Counted from the first letter of the stretch, positions 1 through 12,050 are shown. The stretch is DNA of 64,000 bases from Impatiens glandulifera (GCF_907164915.1 NC_061868.1:28763819-28827818), one strand, 5' to 3'. Notes: generated by a model from the letters alone, not told the origin. A program made the numbers and translations.

Positions 1-515
1 CGGTGTTGTTAAAATTTTTGCAAAAAATATTATTTTGAATTCTTATATTGAAAGAGATCTAGATACTTTGAATTTTAACAATGTAATTTTATAAAAAATT
101 TCTTATTTTATTTGAATTTAAAATGTGAGAATTGGAGTAACAATACAAAATAGTTGATAATATATAAATATTACAATAATATTAATATTTTGAATAAATA
201 TTTAGTGTTAAAACAAAACAAAAAAAAAACTAAATTATTATTTTGTAAAATAAGTTAAATTTAACATCAAATAAAATTTTAAAATATTAACATTAACAAA
301 AAAACTAAAAATTAATCAAAAATATGATATAAATAATTAATTATTTTCTGTTTAAATAATTAACTACCCTATTAAATTTTAAAATTAGTAATATATGTTT
401 TCTATTTATATATATATATATTTGTATTTGATCAAATAAACCATGCTACTCTTTAAAGAATAATCTGTCAATTAAAATAAAATTAAATAAAAATGTTCAA
501 CATATTCACAATAAA
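1..515 (-). repeat. Inverted partial copy of the 3.8 kb tandem-unit edge
   Basis: Reverse-complementing this AT-rich stretch gives a close match to about 32690-33240, and also to 36640-36965 and 40460-40795. It therefore lies inverted relative to the tandem array further right. Similarity is lost near 515. No coding signal is seen. Confidence 0.8.
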
Positions 516-1006
516 ATAAAATGATACATATACTTTAGTCCATATGATTAGAGTCTAGACATATCTTATTCGAGACCAGGGTTTTTCCTTGGGCTCCCCA
601 CTTTGATCAAGGGGTTCTTAGTTGTGACATCGAACCTAAGGCCTCAACCTTTTGGGTCCCGAGGACTGTCCTACATCTACCTAGCCTTCATTTCGTTCAA
701 TCAAGATCAATGCAAGCATACTTGTATGCTTAGTGCATCAAAAACACATTTTGTAGGAATTGGAGATTCACATGATATGGCATTTGCAGCCATTGAAAAA
801 AGGTTCACTTCCAGACCATTTCATGTCCTCCCTTCTAAAGGGGGTCTGGTCTGTCTGTCTGTCTGTCTTAAACAATTCATAATCCTAAACAGATTTCACC
901 CTCATAAAGATCAATCAATCTATCATCTACAAAAAACTGATGCAAATGAATTATTAATAAAAACGAATCTACAAACAACCAATTAAAAATATAACAAAGA
1001 TTGAAC
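516..1006. other. Non-coding stretch with a short GTCT microsatellite
   Basis: No gene is recognised. About five tandem GTCT units lie at 847-868. A possible reading frame at 603-986 has no recognisable domain. If the MUB exon at 1007-1139 were followed by its normal second exon, that exon should lie here, but I do not see it. Confidence 0.5.
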
Positions 1007-1139
1007 CTTTTGGCCAATGCGCGACTAGTTTTTCCTTCAAAGATCCCACAGTAGTAGTAGTAGGGCTATACTGATTTGGTCCAATGTCACTCCCATCTGC
1101 AAGCCTGAACTTGACTTCAATCAGATCCTCTCCGCCCAT
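1007..1139 (-). pseudogene. Membrane-anchored ubiquitin-fold protein, first exon only
   Basis: Reading leftward from the ATG at 1139, 44 codons encode MGGEDLIEVKFRLADGSDIG followed by a T-rich loop, then SLKEKLVAHWPK. This is the N-terminal beta-grasp part of plant MUB proteins, which have a ubiquitin fold, are prenylated at a C-terminal CaaX box and recruit E2 enzymes to the plasma membrane. A GT donor follows at 1006-1005, as expected for the first MUB intron. The later exons and the CaaX box are not found in the remaining 1 kb of the window, which instead ends in duplicated repeat DNA. I therefore call it an orphan exon. It could still be a real gene if a long intron carries the rest beyond the window edge. 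Confidence 0.75.
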
Positions 1140-3094
1140 TTAAGAAGCTCTGATTAAACAACAAACCCAACTCAAATTCTCATAACCCTTTGCCCACCCA
1201 CAGAAAATATTTAGTTTTCACAGATTTACTATAGAATCGAAGAAATTAACAACAACCCATGTCCAGCCCAAATGAATCTGAATCAATCGGAGAATTCAGA
1301 AACCTTGAAAAAGCTGGATCAAATAGTTAAATAGCCGCTGACTGTTGATGGGGTTTTGATGCGGCAACCCTAAGACCAGTCAGTCAGCGCAATGAATTTG
1401 AGATATATGGAATCGATAATAAAGAGGAGAAGAATGGATGACAGAGAATAATAAAAAACCAATTTTAAGACAGTCTTACTGGAGGAATCGAAATCGGCAA
1501 TGGATTCTCTACAAGAAAGAAAGCCCTTTTACAATATTTGCTTCATCAAGGAAATAATTAATCAATTAAACTAACTAAATTAAGAAATCAATATCTCTCT
1601 GTGTAACTGAAAAAATATTATTTAAATTTAATACTTTATATAAAAGTTTTGAATAAAAATATATTTGATTTCATAAAAATGACTTAAACTAAAGTAATTA
1701 AAACATAGTGTTAAATTTGTCGTTAAAAATGAAAAAAAAGAGATAAACGATATTATAAATAAATAAAAAGGCGCCGACCTAATTTTTTTCGTGAGAGACT
1801 ATTATTATGTTTTATGTTGGAATCGTATTCGATTTTGATTATTTGAGATTAATCTCGGTTTAATTTTAATTGTTTATAAATTTTATCATTTATTATATAT
1901 ATGTATACTCTTTGTTGATTAAATAACTCATTTATACACAAGAGTGAACTAATCATCTTCTTTATTAGGAGTTTTTTTTAATCAAAATTTTAAACAATAT
2001 TTCTACAAAAGATTGATTTTGTGACATCTTGGAATTCACAAAAATGTAATATTTTAATATATTATCTCCATCACTCATTTATCTATCTCATTATCTTTTA
2101 TAAATATATATCATTTTTTTTATAATTTAGTGATGTCGTTAGGACGTAAAAATAGAGTTACTTGTGAGTTATTCTAATCTTGATTATGTAAAAAACTCGA
2201 TCAAACTCGTTCTAGTCTTAACAAGCTGAACTCGAGTTCGTTTAGAAACTCGTGAAAATGTTCATTTAGAGACCCATCTATGAACTCGTAAACATGTTCG
2301 TTTAAAGACTAGTTTAAAACCTCATTTAATATTTATTAATATATTGTTGAGTAGACTTGTATATTTGAGTTTTCTTAATGGTCGACACAATTCTATATCG
2401 ATTATAATTTTATATCTTTTAGGATTATGATTTTATATATGTTATGATTATATATATTATGATTCTATATAGGATTATATACATGATAGAATTTTATATT
2501 TATTATGATTCTATATTTGTTGGGACTTATTTAAAAGTGGTATTTGGTTTGAGACCATCGCTTTCAGTCTAATTCGTGTAATAACCATAGACTATTATGA
2601 TATAATTTTTATTATGATCTTTTTAATAATATTCTCTCTTATAGGTGTACGTAACCAAAATATGTTAGAATTTTATATCAACTATATCCTAATTTTTACA
2701 CATCTGTTGGAACTTATTTAAAAGTACAGCTATGCATTTTAGAAAGTTGACGTTTTTGTCTTGAGATCATTATTGTCAGTATAATTCAGTATCGGTTAAA
2801 GTTTTGAAGAACCGAGTATTATATAAACTTGTGTAATAACCATAGACTATTATGGTGTAATTTTTGTTTAGATCTTTTTAATGATATTATCTTTTCTGGG
2901 TGTAAGTAACCAAATTTAACTTTGTGAACACGTTAAATTTATATTTATTTTATTGCTTGCCATCTTTAGTAATCTTCTAACATATATTAATATTTATTAA
3001 TACATTTATATTTAATAACCCTAAAAAAGTGAAGATTTTCACCTACTGTGACGTCCTATGTTGCAAGCGAGTTCTAAACGAGTCGAGTTTGAGT
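1140..3094. other. MUB 5' flank and AT-rich non-coding DNA with short duplications
   Basis: 1140-1620 would be leader and promoter of the MUB exon. From 1620 onward the DNA is AT-rich. A degenerate motif with repeated AACTCG-type words occurs at 2190-2330. A related pair of segments, about 2519-2655 and 2706-2912, both begin TGTTGG then ACTTATTTAAAAGT and share the words ACCATAGACTATTATG, so this is a local duplication. No gene is seen. Confidence 0.5.
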
Positions 3095-3606
3095 TGTTAG
3101 ATATATTTATTCTTATCTTGTTTTAGTCCGAATTATCTAATAGTTTTCTTTAGTCATGATCTATAATCTTTAACATTATATTAGTGTTTAACTAGACAAA
3201 ACAAGATTAATGATTCTCTATGTTAATAAATCGATATGATAAATTAAGTGGAAGCGTGCCTGATGTCATTGCCCAAAACTTATGAGTTACCACAGGTTGG
3301 ATCTTCCAATTCTATAGACCGTCTCTCTTGCTTCTCTCTAACGATGGAGGTTATGAGAAATGAAACTGACATCTATGAATCGGGGACCACAACCATATTT
3401 ATATTGTTATTTATTTATTATTTAATCCATCATAAATATTAAATAAATATCCGGTTTCTACACATAATAAACTGTACCATACTAATAACCAAACATGACT
3501 TAGTCCAATAACCAAAATACTTTAGTGAATCACTTTATCAATTGGGTTCTGAATAAACAATAGCCCAAACACATTATTTATATATATTAGTCCAATAAAT
3601 CTAACA
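3095..3606 (-). repeat. 3' LTR of Copia element 1
   Basis: The 512 bp segment starts TGTTAGAT and ends ATCTAACA, a perfect 8 bp terminal inverted repeat of LTR type. On the minus strand it directly follows a purine tract (AAGTGGGAGAT, 3617-3607), the usual polypurine primer, and the pol region lies just upstream of that. The matching 5' LTR of this element is not present in the window. Confidence 0.75.
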
Positions 3607-3988
3607 ATCTCCCACTTGGACAATATATGTAATTAAATGTGTTCATCTTTATGCGCAAATAATGTAGCTATCATAATTTAAAGTCACTCTAAATCAATCT
3701 CGTCCATTAATTATATAAACATTGGACCAAAGAGGTTTTAATTACATTAGTTCGTAATTCAACCCATCAATGATCACGAATATCAGTATAACTAAATGAC
3801 ATAGATCATAGTATGAATGTGTAGCATAGAAATGACATCTAATGTGATCATAAATCATGTCAACTTCTAACTAGTCCCTAATGAGATCAAAGTTTTCAAG
3901 AAAACAGAGTGTAATAAAAATTCTTTATTATCCATAAACTGCAGTAATCAATAAGTCTGTGTTACATATATATAGAAGCAAACTCCCA

Positions 3989-4685
3989 CTAAAACTGAAT
4001 ATCTTTAAATGACATAACACCCATTCGATCAGTATGCTCCAAAAAGACCTTAGGTGGTAGTCCCTTAGTTAACGGATCCGCAATCATAGAGTTTGTACCA
4101 ATATGTTCTATATATAAATGATCACTCTGAACTCTTTCTTTAACAACTAGGAATTTTATGTCAATGTATTTTGACTTGGTTGAACCTATTGTTGTTTGAA
4201 TACATGACTGTTGATTTATTGTCACAAAATAACTTTAATGGTCTTTCAATTCCTTCAACAATTTTCAGTCCAGTGACAAAATTCCGCAACCACATTCCAC
4301 GATTAGATGCCTCATGACATGCTATAAATTCAGCGGCCATAGTGGAGGAAGCTATGAGTGTTTGTTTAACACTCTTCCATGAGATTGCTCCTCCAGCAAA
4401 TATGAAGATATAACCTGAAGTGGATCTCCGACTGTCTTGGCATCTAGCAAAATCCGAGTCTGAATATCCAACGATCTCTAGTTGGTCCGATTTCTTATAT
4501 GTGAGCATGAAGTCTTTAGTTCTTTTTATATATCGCATAACCCGCTTGACTGCTATCCAATGATCCATACAAGGGTTACTCAAATATTTTCCCAACATTC
4601 CGACAATGTATGCCAAATCTGGTCGAGTACAAACTTGTTCATACATCAAACTCCCTACTACAAATGCATAAGGGATTTTCTGCAT
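3989..4685 (-). pseudogene. Copia RNase H domain
   Basis: The minus strand encodes GYSDSDFARCQDSRRSTSGY, then WKSVKQTLIASSTMAAEFIA and LFCDNKSTV, which are the catalytic and conserved blocks of Copia RNase H (D, E and D positions visible). The C-terminal part continues in another frame (SKYIDIKFLVVKERV, then DPLTKGLPPKVF), so there is a frameshift near 4200. This domain removes the RNA strand of the RNA-DNA hybrid during element replication. Confidence 0.9.
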
Positions 4686-4856
4686 TTCTTTAACTTCAAG
4701 ATCATTCTTAGGGCATTGTTAAAGACAAAATTTGTCTCCTTTAACAACAAGGGTAATTCCTGATTTACATTCCTGCATGCCATATCTCTTTAGTACATTC
4801 TCAATGTAGTTCTTTTGTGACAATCCAAGTATACCTCGAGAACGGTCTCGATGTAT

Positions 4857-5672
4857 CTAAATTCCTAATACAAAAGAGGCATCACTAAGATCTTTCATTT
4901 CAAACTTAGTTGAAAAGAATCTTTTAGTTTCATGCAGTAAGCCTGTATCATTGCTAGCGAGCAATATATCATCAACATATAAAATCAGAAAAATATGTCT
5001 ACTCCCACAGAACTTGTGGTATACACAATCATCAATTACATTACTCTCAAAACCAAATGAGGTAATAATTTCATGAAATTTGTGATACCATTGACGAGAA
5101 GCTTGTTTGAGACCATATATGGATTTTTTTAGTTTACAAACCATTTTGTTTGGTTCTCCCACCACAAAATTTTCTGGTTGGTTAATAAAAATTGTTTCAT
5201 CAATGTTTCCATTTAGAAATGCAGTCTTAACATCCATTTGGTGCAGCTCAAGATTAAAATGCGCCACTAATGCCATGATCGTTCTAAAAGAGTCTTTTGT
5301 CGAAACAGGGGAAAAGGTTTCTGTAAAATCAGTACCTTCCCTCTGAGTGAAACGTTTTGCAACAAGACGTGCCTTATATCTTTCTACATCACCCTTTGAA
5401 TCCCTTTTGGTTTTAAATATCCATTTACAACCAATAGATTTCGCACCTTCAGGTAACGAGACTAGATCCCAAACGTCATTATCTTTCATTGACTTAATTT
5501 CTTCATTCATGGCAATAATCCATTTATGAGAATTAGAACTATGCATTGCTTGATGTAAGTTGATAGGATCATCTTCCATCATTTCAATGATATCCTCATG
5601 TTTTTGGAGAAATACAATATAGTCATCTGAAATAGCATTACTCCTTTCTCTCGTGGATATCCGTAATGGCAT
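4857..5672 (-). pseudogene. Copia reverse transcriptase domain
   Basis: A 271-codon open stretch on the minus strand carries WIIAMNEEIKSM, WIFKTKRDSKGDVERYKARL, HQMDVKTAFLNGNIDE, SIYGLKQASRQW and the catalytic LYVDDILLASND. These are all the standard Copia RT blocks, with the YVDD active site intact. It is joined at its 3' side to the RNase H domain through a short out-of-frame gap (4686-4856). The reading frame does not continue into the integrase side without disruption. Confidence 0.95.
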
Positions 5673-5710
5673 TTGTTCTTGAGGTTGTTGAGTTTGTTCT
5701 TCAGGAATGT

Positions 5711-6605
5711 TTACCTCATTTTCAATGGAAAATTTGTATTAATGTCTTGAAGTTCTGAAATTGTTTCTTGATTAATATCATAAATAAATTCATGATTATA
5801 ATTAGTAGGAATTTGAACAAATTCCTCTTCAAATACAAATTCTTTAGTATTTCTCCCCTCAAACTCAATATTCTCAAAGAAAATTGCATTTCCCGTCTCA
5901 AAAATAGTTCTGTTCGTGGGAACAAAAAAACTTATAACCCCTTGATTTCTCAGAATATCCAATAAAGTAACAACTAACTGTTTTGGAGTCCAATTTCTTT
6001 TCATTTGGCTTATAAGGCCTTGCTTCTGCTGGACATCCCCAAATATGAAAATACTTTAGGACTGACTTTTTACTGGTCCAAAGCTCATAAGGAGTTTTAG
6101 TTGTTGCTTTAGTTGGAACTCTATTGAGAATACATGTTGTAGTCTTTATTGCTTCTCCCCAGAGAGATTCCGGTAAAGTAGAATGAGAAATCATGCTTCT
6201 TACCATATCTTTAAGAGTTCTATTTCGTCTCTCAGATATACCATTCATGCGAGGAGAACCTGACATAGTGTATTGAGGTACAATTCCACATTCCTCTAGG
6301 AATTTAGCAAATGATCCTGGACGTTGTTCTCCAGATCCATCATATCAACCATAGTATTCACCACCACGGTCAGATCTGACAGATTTTATTCTTTTATCAA
6401 GCTGATTTTCTACTACATCTTTGTATGCCTTAAACACGTCCAGTGCTTGGGACTTCTCACTAATTAGATAAAGGTAGCCATATCTTGAATAATCGTCTAT
6501 GAACAAAATAAAATACCGTTGACCATTCCAAGAGACCGTAGGGAATGGCCCACAGATATCAGTATGTATGAGTTCTAAGACGTCTGTAGTTCTATTGGCA
6601 CCCAA
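5711..6605 (-). pseudogene. Copia integrase core and C-terminal region, broken
   Basis: The minus strand reads LELIHTDICGPF (first catalytic D), FIDDYSRYGYLYL, SVRSDRGGEYYG (second D), a TGA stop near 6345, then [20 protein letters not shown] (catalytic E in ISERRNRT) and [15 protein letters not shown]. The order and spacing match the DDE integrase core of Copia elements. The stop and a later frame change near 5930-6000 inactivate it. Confidence 0.9.
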
Positions 6606-6610
6606 TTTTC

Positions 6611-6850
6611 TTACATTTGTTTGCTTTCCCTTAATACATCCAACACGACCTCAAAATTGAAAAAATGAAGGGAATCAATAATTTCATCACTTACAAGTCT
6701 TTTAATTCTGTGTTTAGATATATGACCTAAACGCTTATGCCAAATTGATGCAAAATTCTCAATTGTTAATTTTATTTTAGTACCGCGTGTACTTGTATGC
6801 AAAGTTTCATTATATGAGACAACCGTATCAAATAAAAGAGAGAATTGTTA
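6611..6850 (-). pseudogene. Copia GAG-pre-integrase zinc-binding region, degenerate
   Basis: The minus strand encodes IWHKRLGHISKHRIKRL, the H-x-R-L-G-H core of the GAG-pre-integrase domain. The two cysteines expected after it are replaced (FEVVLDVLRESKQ where C-x-x-C is normal), so zinc binding would be lost. Similarity to a Copia polyprotein fades beyond about 6835. Confidence 0.8.
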
Positions 6851-8107
6851 TTTTGTGAAACTTATGGTATCACTAACGAGACGCTTCTTTAAGTCTTTAA
6901 TTTACAAACCATATTAATTTGGTTTCTCAACACAAAGTTTTCTCATTGCATTAAATTGTTTTTCAATGTCTCTATTGAAAAACCCCCCTTAACAACTATT
7001 ATGGTGAAGCTCCATATCAAAATATGCAACGAGTACTGTAAATTGTCCTTAAAGAGTAATTCAATTAAACTGGATTGTCATAAAGACACTTGATTTTGAG
7101 GTTGTTGAGTTTGTACTTAATGAATTTGATCAATATTGTCTTGTTACTCTTGTTTTTTGAACATTATCATCAATATCAATAAAAATCATTATCAATGTCA
7201 AAAACACTTGAGATATAAATCAAATCTTCCACAATAGGAATTATTGATCTAAATCATTTTTAAAGACACAATCATTTCTCCCTTAAAACTCAATATCCTC
7301 AAAAAAATATTGCAGTCTCATCTAACAAAAACTATCTTTATCTTAACATAATAAAAAAAATTATAGCCCTTAATCACTTAGAATATTTAATAAAATAGTT
7401 GCTCACATTTATAAAATTAAGTAAGAATTAAATTCAAATAATGATTTATCCCATCTCAAAATACTTAATGCAACATTAATATCAAGTCTTTGGACAATAA
7501 TATTAATTGCTAATAGTATTTTGGTGTAATGATCAAACATTAATAATAAGACATGTCAAATAATCAATCCATCTTTGGATAGATTAATTATTCACATGAA
7601 TAAGACTTTATAATTATTATATATTTATCATCACAAGTATTAATGCAATTCTGTCAATTAATTATCAGCCTTTGGGCCAAATAATATAATCACATGAATT
7701 ACACAATATACCATTCAAAATTGTCTTGAATTAATTTCAACAAACATTGTCACTTTGGTGATTATTTGTATCAATCAATACAATCCAAATAATGAACAAT
7801 AATATCATTAATTTGAATTTAAATGTTATATTATTGTATAATCCAAATCAATAATATATGATTTTCCAAAGAAACATATAATTTATTTTATTATAAAAAA
7901 TAAAATTATATCGTAAGCCAAATCTTACCTCTTGAATTTGAAATTTGTAATATCTTATAATAATTAAATTAAATAATAAATCTTGAAGATTTATTTGACC
8001 AAATTTTAAATATTAGTCTAAATCCAATTATTAATTAATTTATTAATAATCATTAACCTTAATCTTTCCTAAAATAAAGGATATAATTAAAATTTTATTA
8101 TATATTG

Positions 8108-8176
<69 letters not shown>
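8108..8176. repeat. (TA)n microsatellite
   Basis: An uninterrupted run of TA dinucleotides of nearly 70 bp within the AT-rich internal region of Copia remnant 2. Shorter TA runs recur at 8640-8657, 10362-10380, 10508-10523, 43189-43220, 60133-60162 and 60798-60823. Confidence 0.95.
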
Positions 8177-8177
<1 letters not shown>

Positions 8178-8853
8178 CCTTAAACATTATTACTTATTTT
8201 TTTTGATTTATAATATATATTATATATTATTTAATCTTTAACAACAAATATCAACCGTCAATTTATTTAAAACGGTCAATTTAAAACAGAGAATTTCTCC
8301 CTTTAACGAGAAAATCTAAGAATTTCTCCCTTTAAATCTAAGAATTCCTCTTTTAACGAAAAAATCTAAATGAGAATCTAATTATCCATAAATCTAGTAA
8401 ACATTATTAAATAACATCATTTAACCGTTCATAAATATTTGAAAATTTTAAATATTCATAAATCTATAAATTTAACTGTATAACCGATAGAATCTAAATA
8501 TCATAGAACAGAGAGAATTTAAATATCCATAAATTTAGAATAATTCTAAGGGATCTTATGAGATAATTCAAATATCTTGCATCAATCTTCGTGATATATC
8601 CTATAATCTTAATTTAAAGGTATATAATTATTAATGAAATATATATATATATATATAATCCGATTTAAAATTTCATATCTAAAATATATATATTCTTAAT
8701 AATATTATCAAAATCAATATATTTATTCTTAATAATATTATTGATGTGATTTAAAATTGTCAATATATATATTATTTGAAATTATCATAAATTCATGCAT
8801 ATATATCTTAAACCGAATGATATAAAATCTTCTCACATAATTAAATTAGGACG

Positions 8854-8865
8854 GCTCTGATACCA
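8854..8865 (-). other. Primer-binding site for initiator Met tRNA
   Basis: The minus strand reads TGGTATCAGAGC, the standard plant retrotransposon primer-binding site complementary to the 3' end of tRNA-iMet. It sits 2 bp inside the LTR end (TTCTAACA on the minus strand). Confidence 0.9.
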
Positions 8866-8867
8866 AT

Positions 8868-9240
8868 TGTTAGAATTATCCTAATTAAATCTTAATTTAA
8901 TGGGTGAGAAATTAAAATCTGAATGCGGCTCAAGTGTACATTAATTAATCGCATGAATCTTCTCTTTCAAATCTTCTATTTCTTTAGACTTTCTTTATTT
9001 GGAATGGATCTTCCAATAAATGAGTAAGTCAATAAGTTTCTCTCTCGGTTGATGGAGACCCAAAGGAGAATTGACATTACTTCAAATGGGGACCATTACC
9101 ATTACATATAACCAACAATAACTTAGTTATTATGGTTTGTCAATTTCTAATTTAGCCTTTCATAAAATTAGAAATGTCACTTAGGTATCCTCACTTTATA
9201 TTCATGACAAATACACCCATAAGCCATAAACTTAATTTCA
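8868..9240 (-). repeat. 5' LTR of Copia element 2 (outer end uncertain)
   Basis: The inner edge is fixed by TGTTAGAA next to the primer-binding site. The outer edge is not sharply seen; the methyltransferase-like sequence has begun by about 9320. It shares a loose architecture with the 3095-3606 LTR (GGATCTTCCAAT, then a CT-rich stretch and GATGGAG) but not close identity. Confidence 0.6.
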
Positions 9241-9242
9241 CA

Positions 9243-9560
9243 TTAGATCACATTGTTTTGGCTTATATTAAATATGACATATGCACAATTATTTATTATA
9301 CAAGTGACCCTAAAAATTTCAACATCATTAGTTTTAACCATACCAGCTAACCTCTCTAATCCTACCCAAACAAGCTTATCAGGCATATGAAGAAAAACAA
9401 CACTTGCATAAATCAATTCATATGCTGTTCCAACTCCAAATTGACTGAAATCCATGTCCTCTCCCTTGACAATTAAGGGTTGTTTCTTCAGTAAACCATG
9501 TGAAGAAAGTTCATACCTAAATGCAGCCATTAGAGAGAACCCGTCTCGTTCTAAACAATT
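9243..9560 (-). pseudogene. SAM-dependent methyltransferase fragment, inverted copy
   Basis: On the minus strand the reading CLERDGFSLMAAFRYELSSH, then FSQFGVGTAYELIYASVVFL and LVWVGLERLAGMVK closely parallels the + strand fragment at 31770-32010. The middle part resembles the motif IV to post-IV region of class I methyltransferases. SAM motif I is missing, because sequence corresponding to 30478-31766 is absent here. The 3' part is cut off near 9320, towards the Copia LTR. Confidence 0.65.
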
Positions 9561-9599
9561 GAGAGTGATTAAAATAAAAATCAAATATTTGATTTTCCA

Positions 9600-10205
9600 A
9601 ATTTTGAAGTCACGAGATTAAACGTTGATTGAGATGAATGGTTTGTTTTCCTCGAGATAAGAGACATATGAAAGTGTGATTAAAATGTGTGTTTGTCGAG
9701 AGATAATAGGTCCATAACAAAGGATCGTGATCTCATGAGATGATCAAATACAATAAACCAAACATCAAATTGGCTTTTGTCATCTCCTTGTTCTGATGAT
9801 CAGATGCAATTTGCACCGCCGGCGGAATCGCATCAGCTCTCTGCATTAATGGACGAGTTCCTGCGCGAACGTTCTTAAGGCACTCCATCGATTTCTTCGA
9901 TGTTATTAACTTGAAGGAGAATCCATATTCAATTTTTTTTCTTCTGTACATTGAATGTTGTATGCTTCAAGCCATTGTAATTTTTCTTGTAATCATCGTT
10001 TTATTATTTGTATTAATATGTTGTAAACGCGTTTAACTATCATAGTTAAAATAATAATTATAATTTTTAAATTAATTTATGTTTTAATTTAGTATATTTT
10101 ATCGTTTATCATTATGTTTATTCAATCAATTTTATATCACTCATTTTACAAACAGGTTAATAGCACACTATTAAATGTTACCTCCAAATAGGTAGATAAC
10201 TAGAA
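9600..10205. repeat. Inverted copy of 29840-30430
   Basis: The stretch from the sequence around the MADS-like tail fragment to the words AGGTAGATAACTAGAACTTAA is the reverse complement of 29840-30430, with scattered changes. It carries the MADS-like C-terminal fragment described separately and its 3' flank. Confidence 0.85.
9750..9878 (+). pseudogene. MADS-like family copy G, C-terminal fragment
   Basis: The + strand encodes DDQMQFAPPAESHQLSALMD then EFLRERS and a stop at 9876-9878. This equals the last 30 or so residues of the family whose open copy is at 41165-42004. Everything upstream of the tail is missing. The 3' flank (GTAATTTTTCTTGTAATC, then AACGCGTTTAACTAT) is the same as behind the other copies. 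Confidence 0.8.
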
Positions 10206-10497
10206 CTTAATATTTTCTTCAGTTTAACACTAACTGTTTAGAAATTCAAATGAGCTTATTTCTCAACCAATTGCTTGATCATTAAATCTTCTTAATTGAG
10301 ATTTTAGTTTTGTTATCAATTAATTTCTTATATAGAATTAATTCTTTATAAAAAAAAATCTCATATATATATATATATATGTAAATTTAAAATTTATAAA
10401 CGGATATACACATCACACATGAAAAGAAATATATGAGACTAGGAAGCAAATTTGTGAAAGAGTCATTTTTTTTAATATATATAATTATAAAAATTCA
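10206..10497. other. AT-rich spacer
   Basis: No gene or recognisable element is seen. It lies between the inverted duplicate (ending near 10205) and the start of the NEK-locus duplicate (10498). Confidence 0.6.
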
Positions 10498-12050
10498 AAT
10501 ATTTGAATATATATATATATATAATTAAATAGCAAATTATTTATTTAGTATATAAAATTGTTTTATTTCATCCTCTTTACTATATTAGGAGAGAAAAAGT
10601 GGATATCTCAACCTCCAGAAATTTTCGAAAAGATTTTCGAAGAGTCGTGCTATCAACAAGTTTAGGAATTCAATATTTTAAAAAATAAAATCTACACATT
10701 CGTTCCATCACATTAACTCATAAAGTTGCAAATAACCTTCTCTATAAAAATAAAATAAAAATAAAATTGTTTGATTTCCTTATTATTTTTTATCTATTCA
10801 TATTTGGCACGTCTATATGATTGTTTCATTTCACCCACCTTTTCATTTTTCACCTACCTTTATTGTCACTTATTATATAAATTATCCCTTAACTTATCAA
10901 GATAGTTAAATCTTATTTAAACTAGCTTCAAAACTTGAAGTCAATCCAAATTAACCAATCCTACATTTTAAACAATTAAGTCTAGCTTATTTTATTTATT
11001 TTCATTTTCAGGAAGCTAACACAATTTTATAAAAAATTAATATTTATTTAAATAAGAATTAAACTTAAAATATTTAATTAATCATTCTCATTCTTTTAAT
11101 TTAAATAATTAATTATATTTCACAAAGAAAATCAAAAGACTTTATTTGTTGGTTAACATTGATAGACTAATCAAAAAAATATATTCATTTTAAAATATAG
11201 AAAATTAGTACAAAACTATTTTAAATAAAATTTTGAAATAAATATATTTAAGAGAAGTGAAGAAGTAGGGAAGAGAATTTGAAAAATAGAATGATGTTAC
11301 TACTGTCATATTTGTTTTTTTTTTTTTTTTTATTAAATTTGATTTTTCTCTCTCCTCTTCTTTATCATTTCAATATTTTCAATCACTTTATTTCTTTATT
11401 TAAAATACCATTTTATCCTTATTAATTTTTTTAAATTTTAAATTATTAAACTCTATTACTCAATGTCACACTCCATAATTTTTAACAAGTGAGAACTTAA
11501 ATGTTCCCAAACCCATTCTACCAAAATTAAATTTATCAATATTTCATACAGTTTTTTTTTTTCACTTTAACCAAAATAAACTAAAAAACCCAATTTAATT
11601 TAGACCACGCTCCAAATGTTAAAAAAAAAAAAGTGTTAATTTTTCAACTAATCAAATTATGTCACGTAATTTTCTTCACAAATATTTCGAAAATAAAGTA
11701 GGGTAATTCGAAAATGTAAAATAAGATTGAGGACTTAGAGAATCTCTAAAAAAAAAAAATAATTATAAATTATTTAATTCACCGGGGTTTGTTCCCCCTC
11801 CCCACTAACTTCCAAATATTTATCTGACACCCCCTCCACTCTCTCTCTAAATCTTAAGACTTATTTTAATTAGTTAATATTATTTTAAATCAGACTTTAA
11901 TTTAAAAATTAAAAAAAATTAAACACACGAAGCAGACTTACTAATCAGACTTAAAAACCGTTAATATTTTCTCTAAGCTTAATCAATTTTATCATCTCTC
12001 TCTCTCTTCTTCTCTGTACTCTGTTCCATTCTCTTTCTAAAAAGTTAACA

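Larger units (their letters stand above)
3095..6850 (-). mobile_element. Ty1/Copia retrotransposon 1, 3' part, decayed
   Basis: On the minus strand the order is GAG-pre-integrase, integrase, reverse transcriptase, RNase H, polypurine tract, LTR. That is the diagnostic Copia order, with integrase before RT. The 5' LTR, gag and protease are missing, because around 6835-6895 the sequence passes into a second, differently ordered Copia remnant. Several frameshifts and stops interrupt pol, so the element cannot be autonomous. Confidence 0.9.
6851..9240 (-). mobile_element. Ty1/Copia retrotransposon 2, 5' part with internal deletion
   Basis: 6890-7450 is a heavily diverged second copy of the RT-side sequence: words such as TTTACAAACCAT and GAGGTTGTTGAGTTTGT recur in the same order as at 5130-5880. 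Beyond an AT-rich middle lies a primer-binding site at 8854-8865 and then an LTR-like end starting TGTTAGAA at 8868. Only about 1.4 kb separates PBS and RT, so gag, protease and integrase are deleted. The LTR here is clearly different from the one at 3095-3606. Confidence 0.65.

Noticed and set aside
603..986. 127-codon frame on the + strand
   Set aside because: No recognisable domain; it looks like chance or old repeat sequence.
3095..9240. A single complete Copia element with two LTRs
   Set aside because: The two end sequences are not close copies of each other, RT appears twice, and gag and protease are missing.
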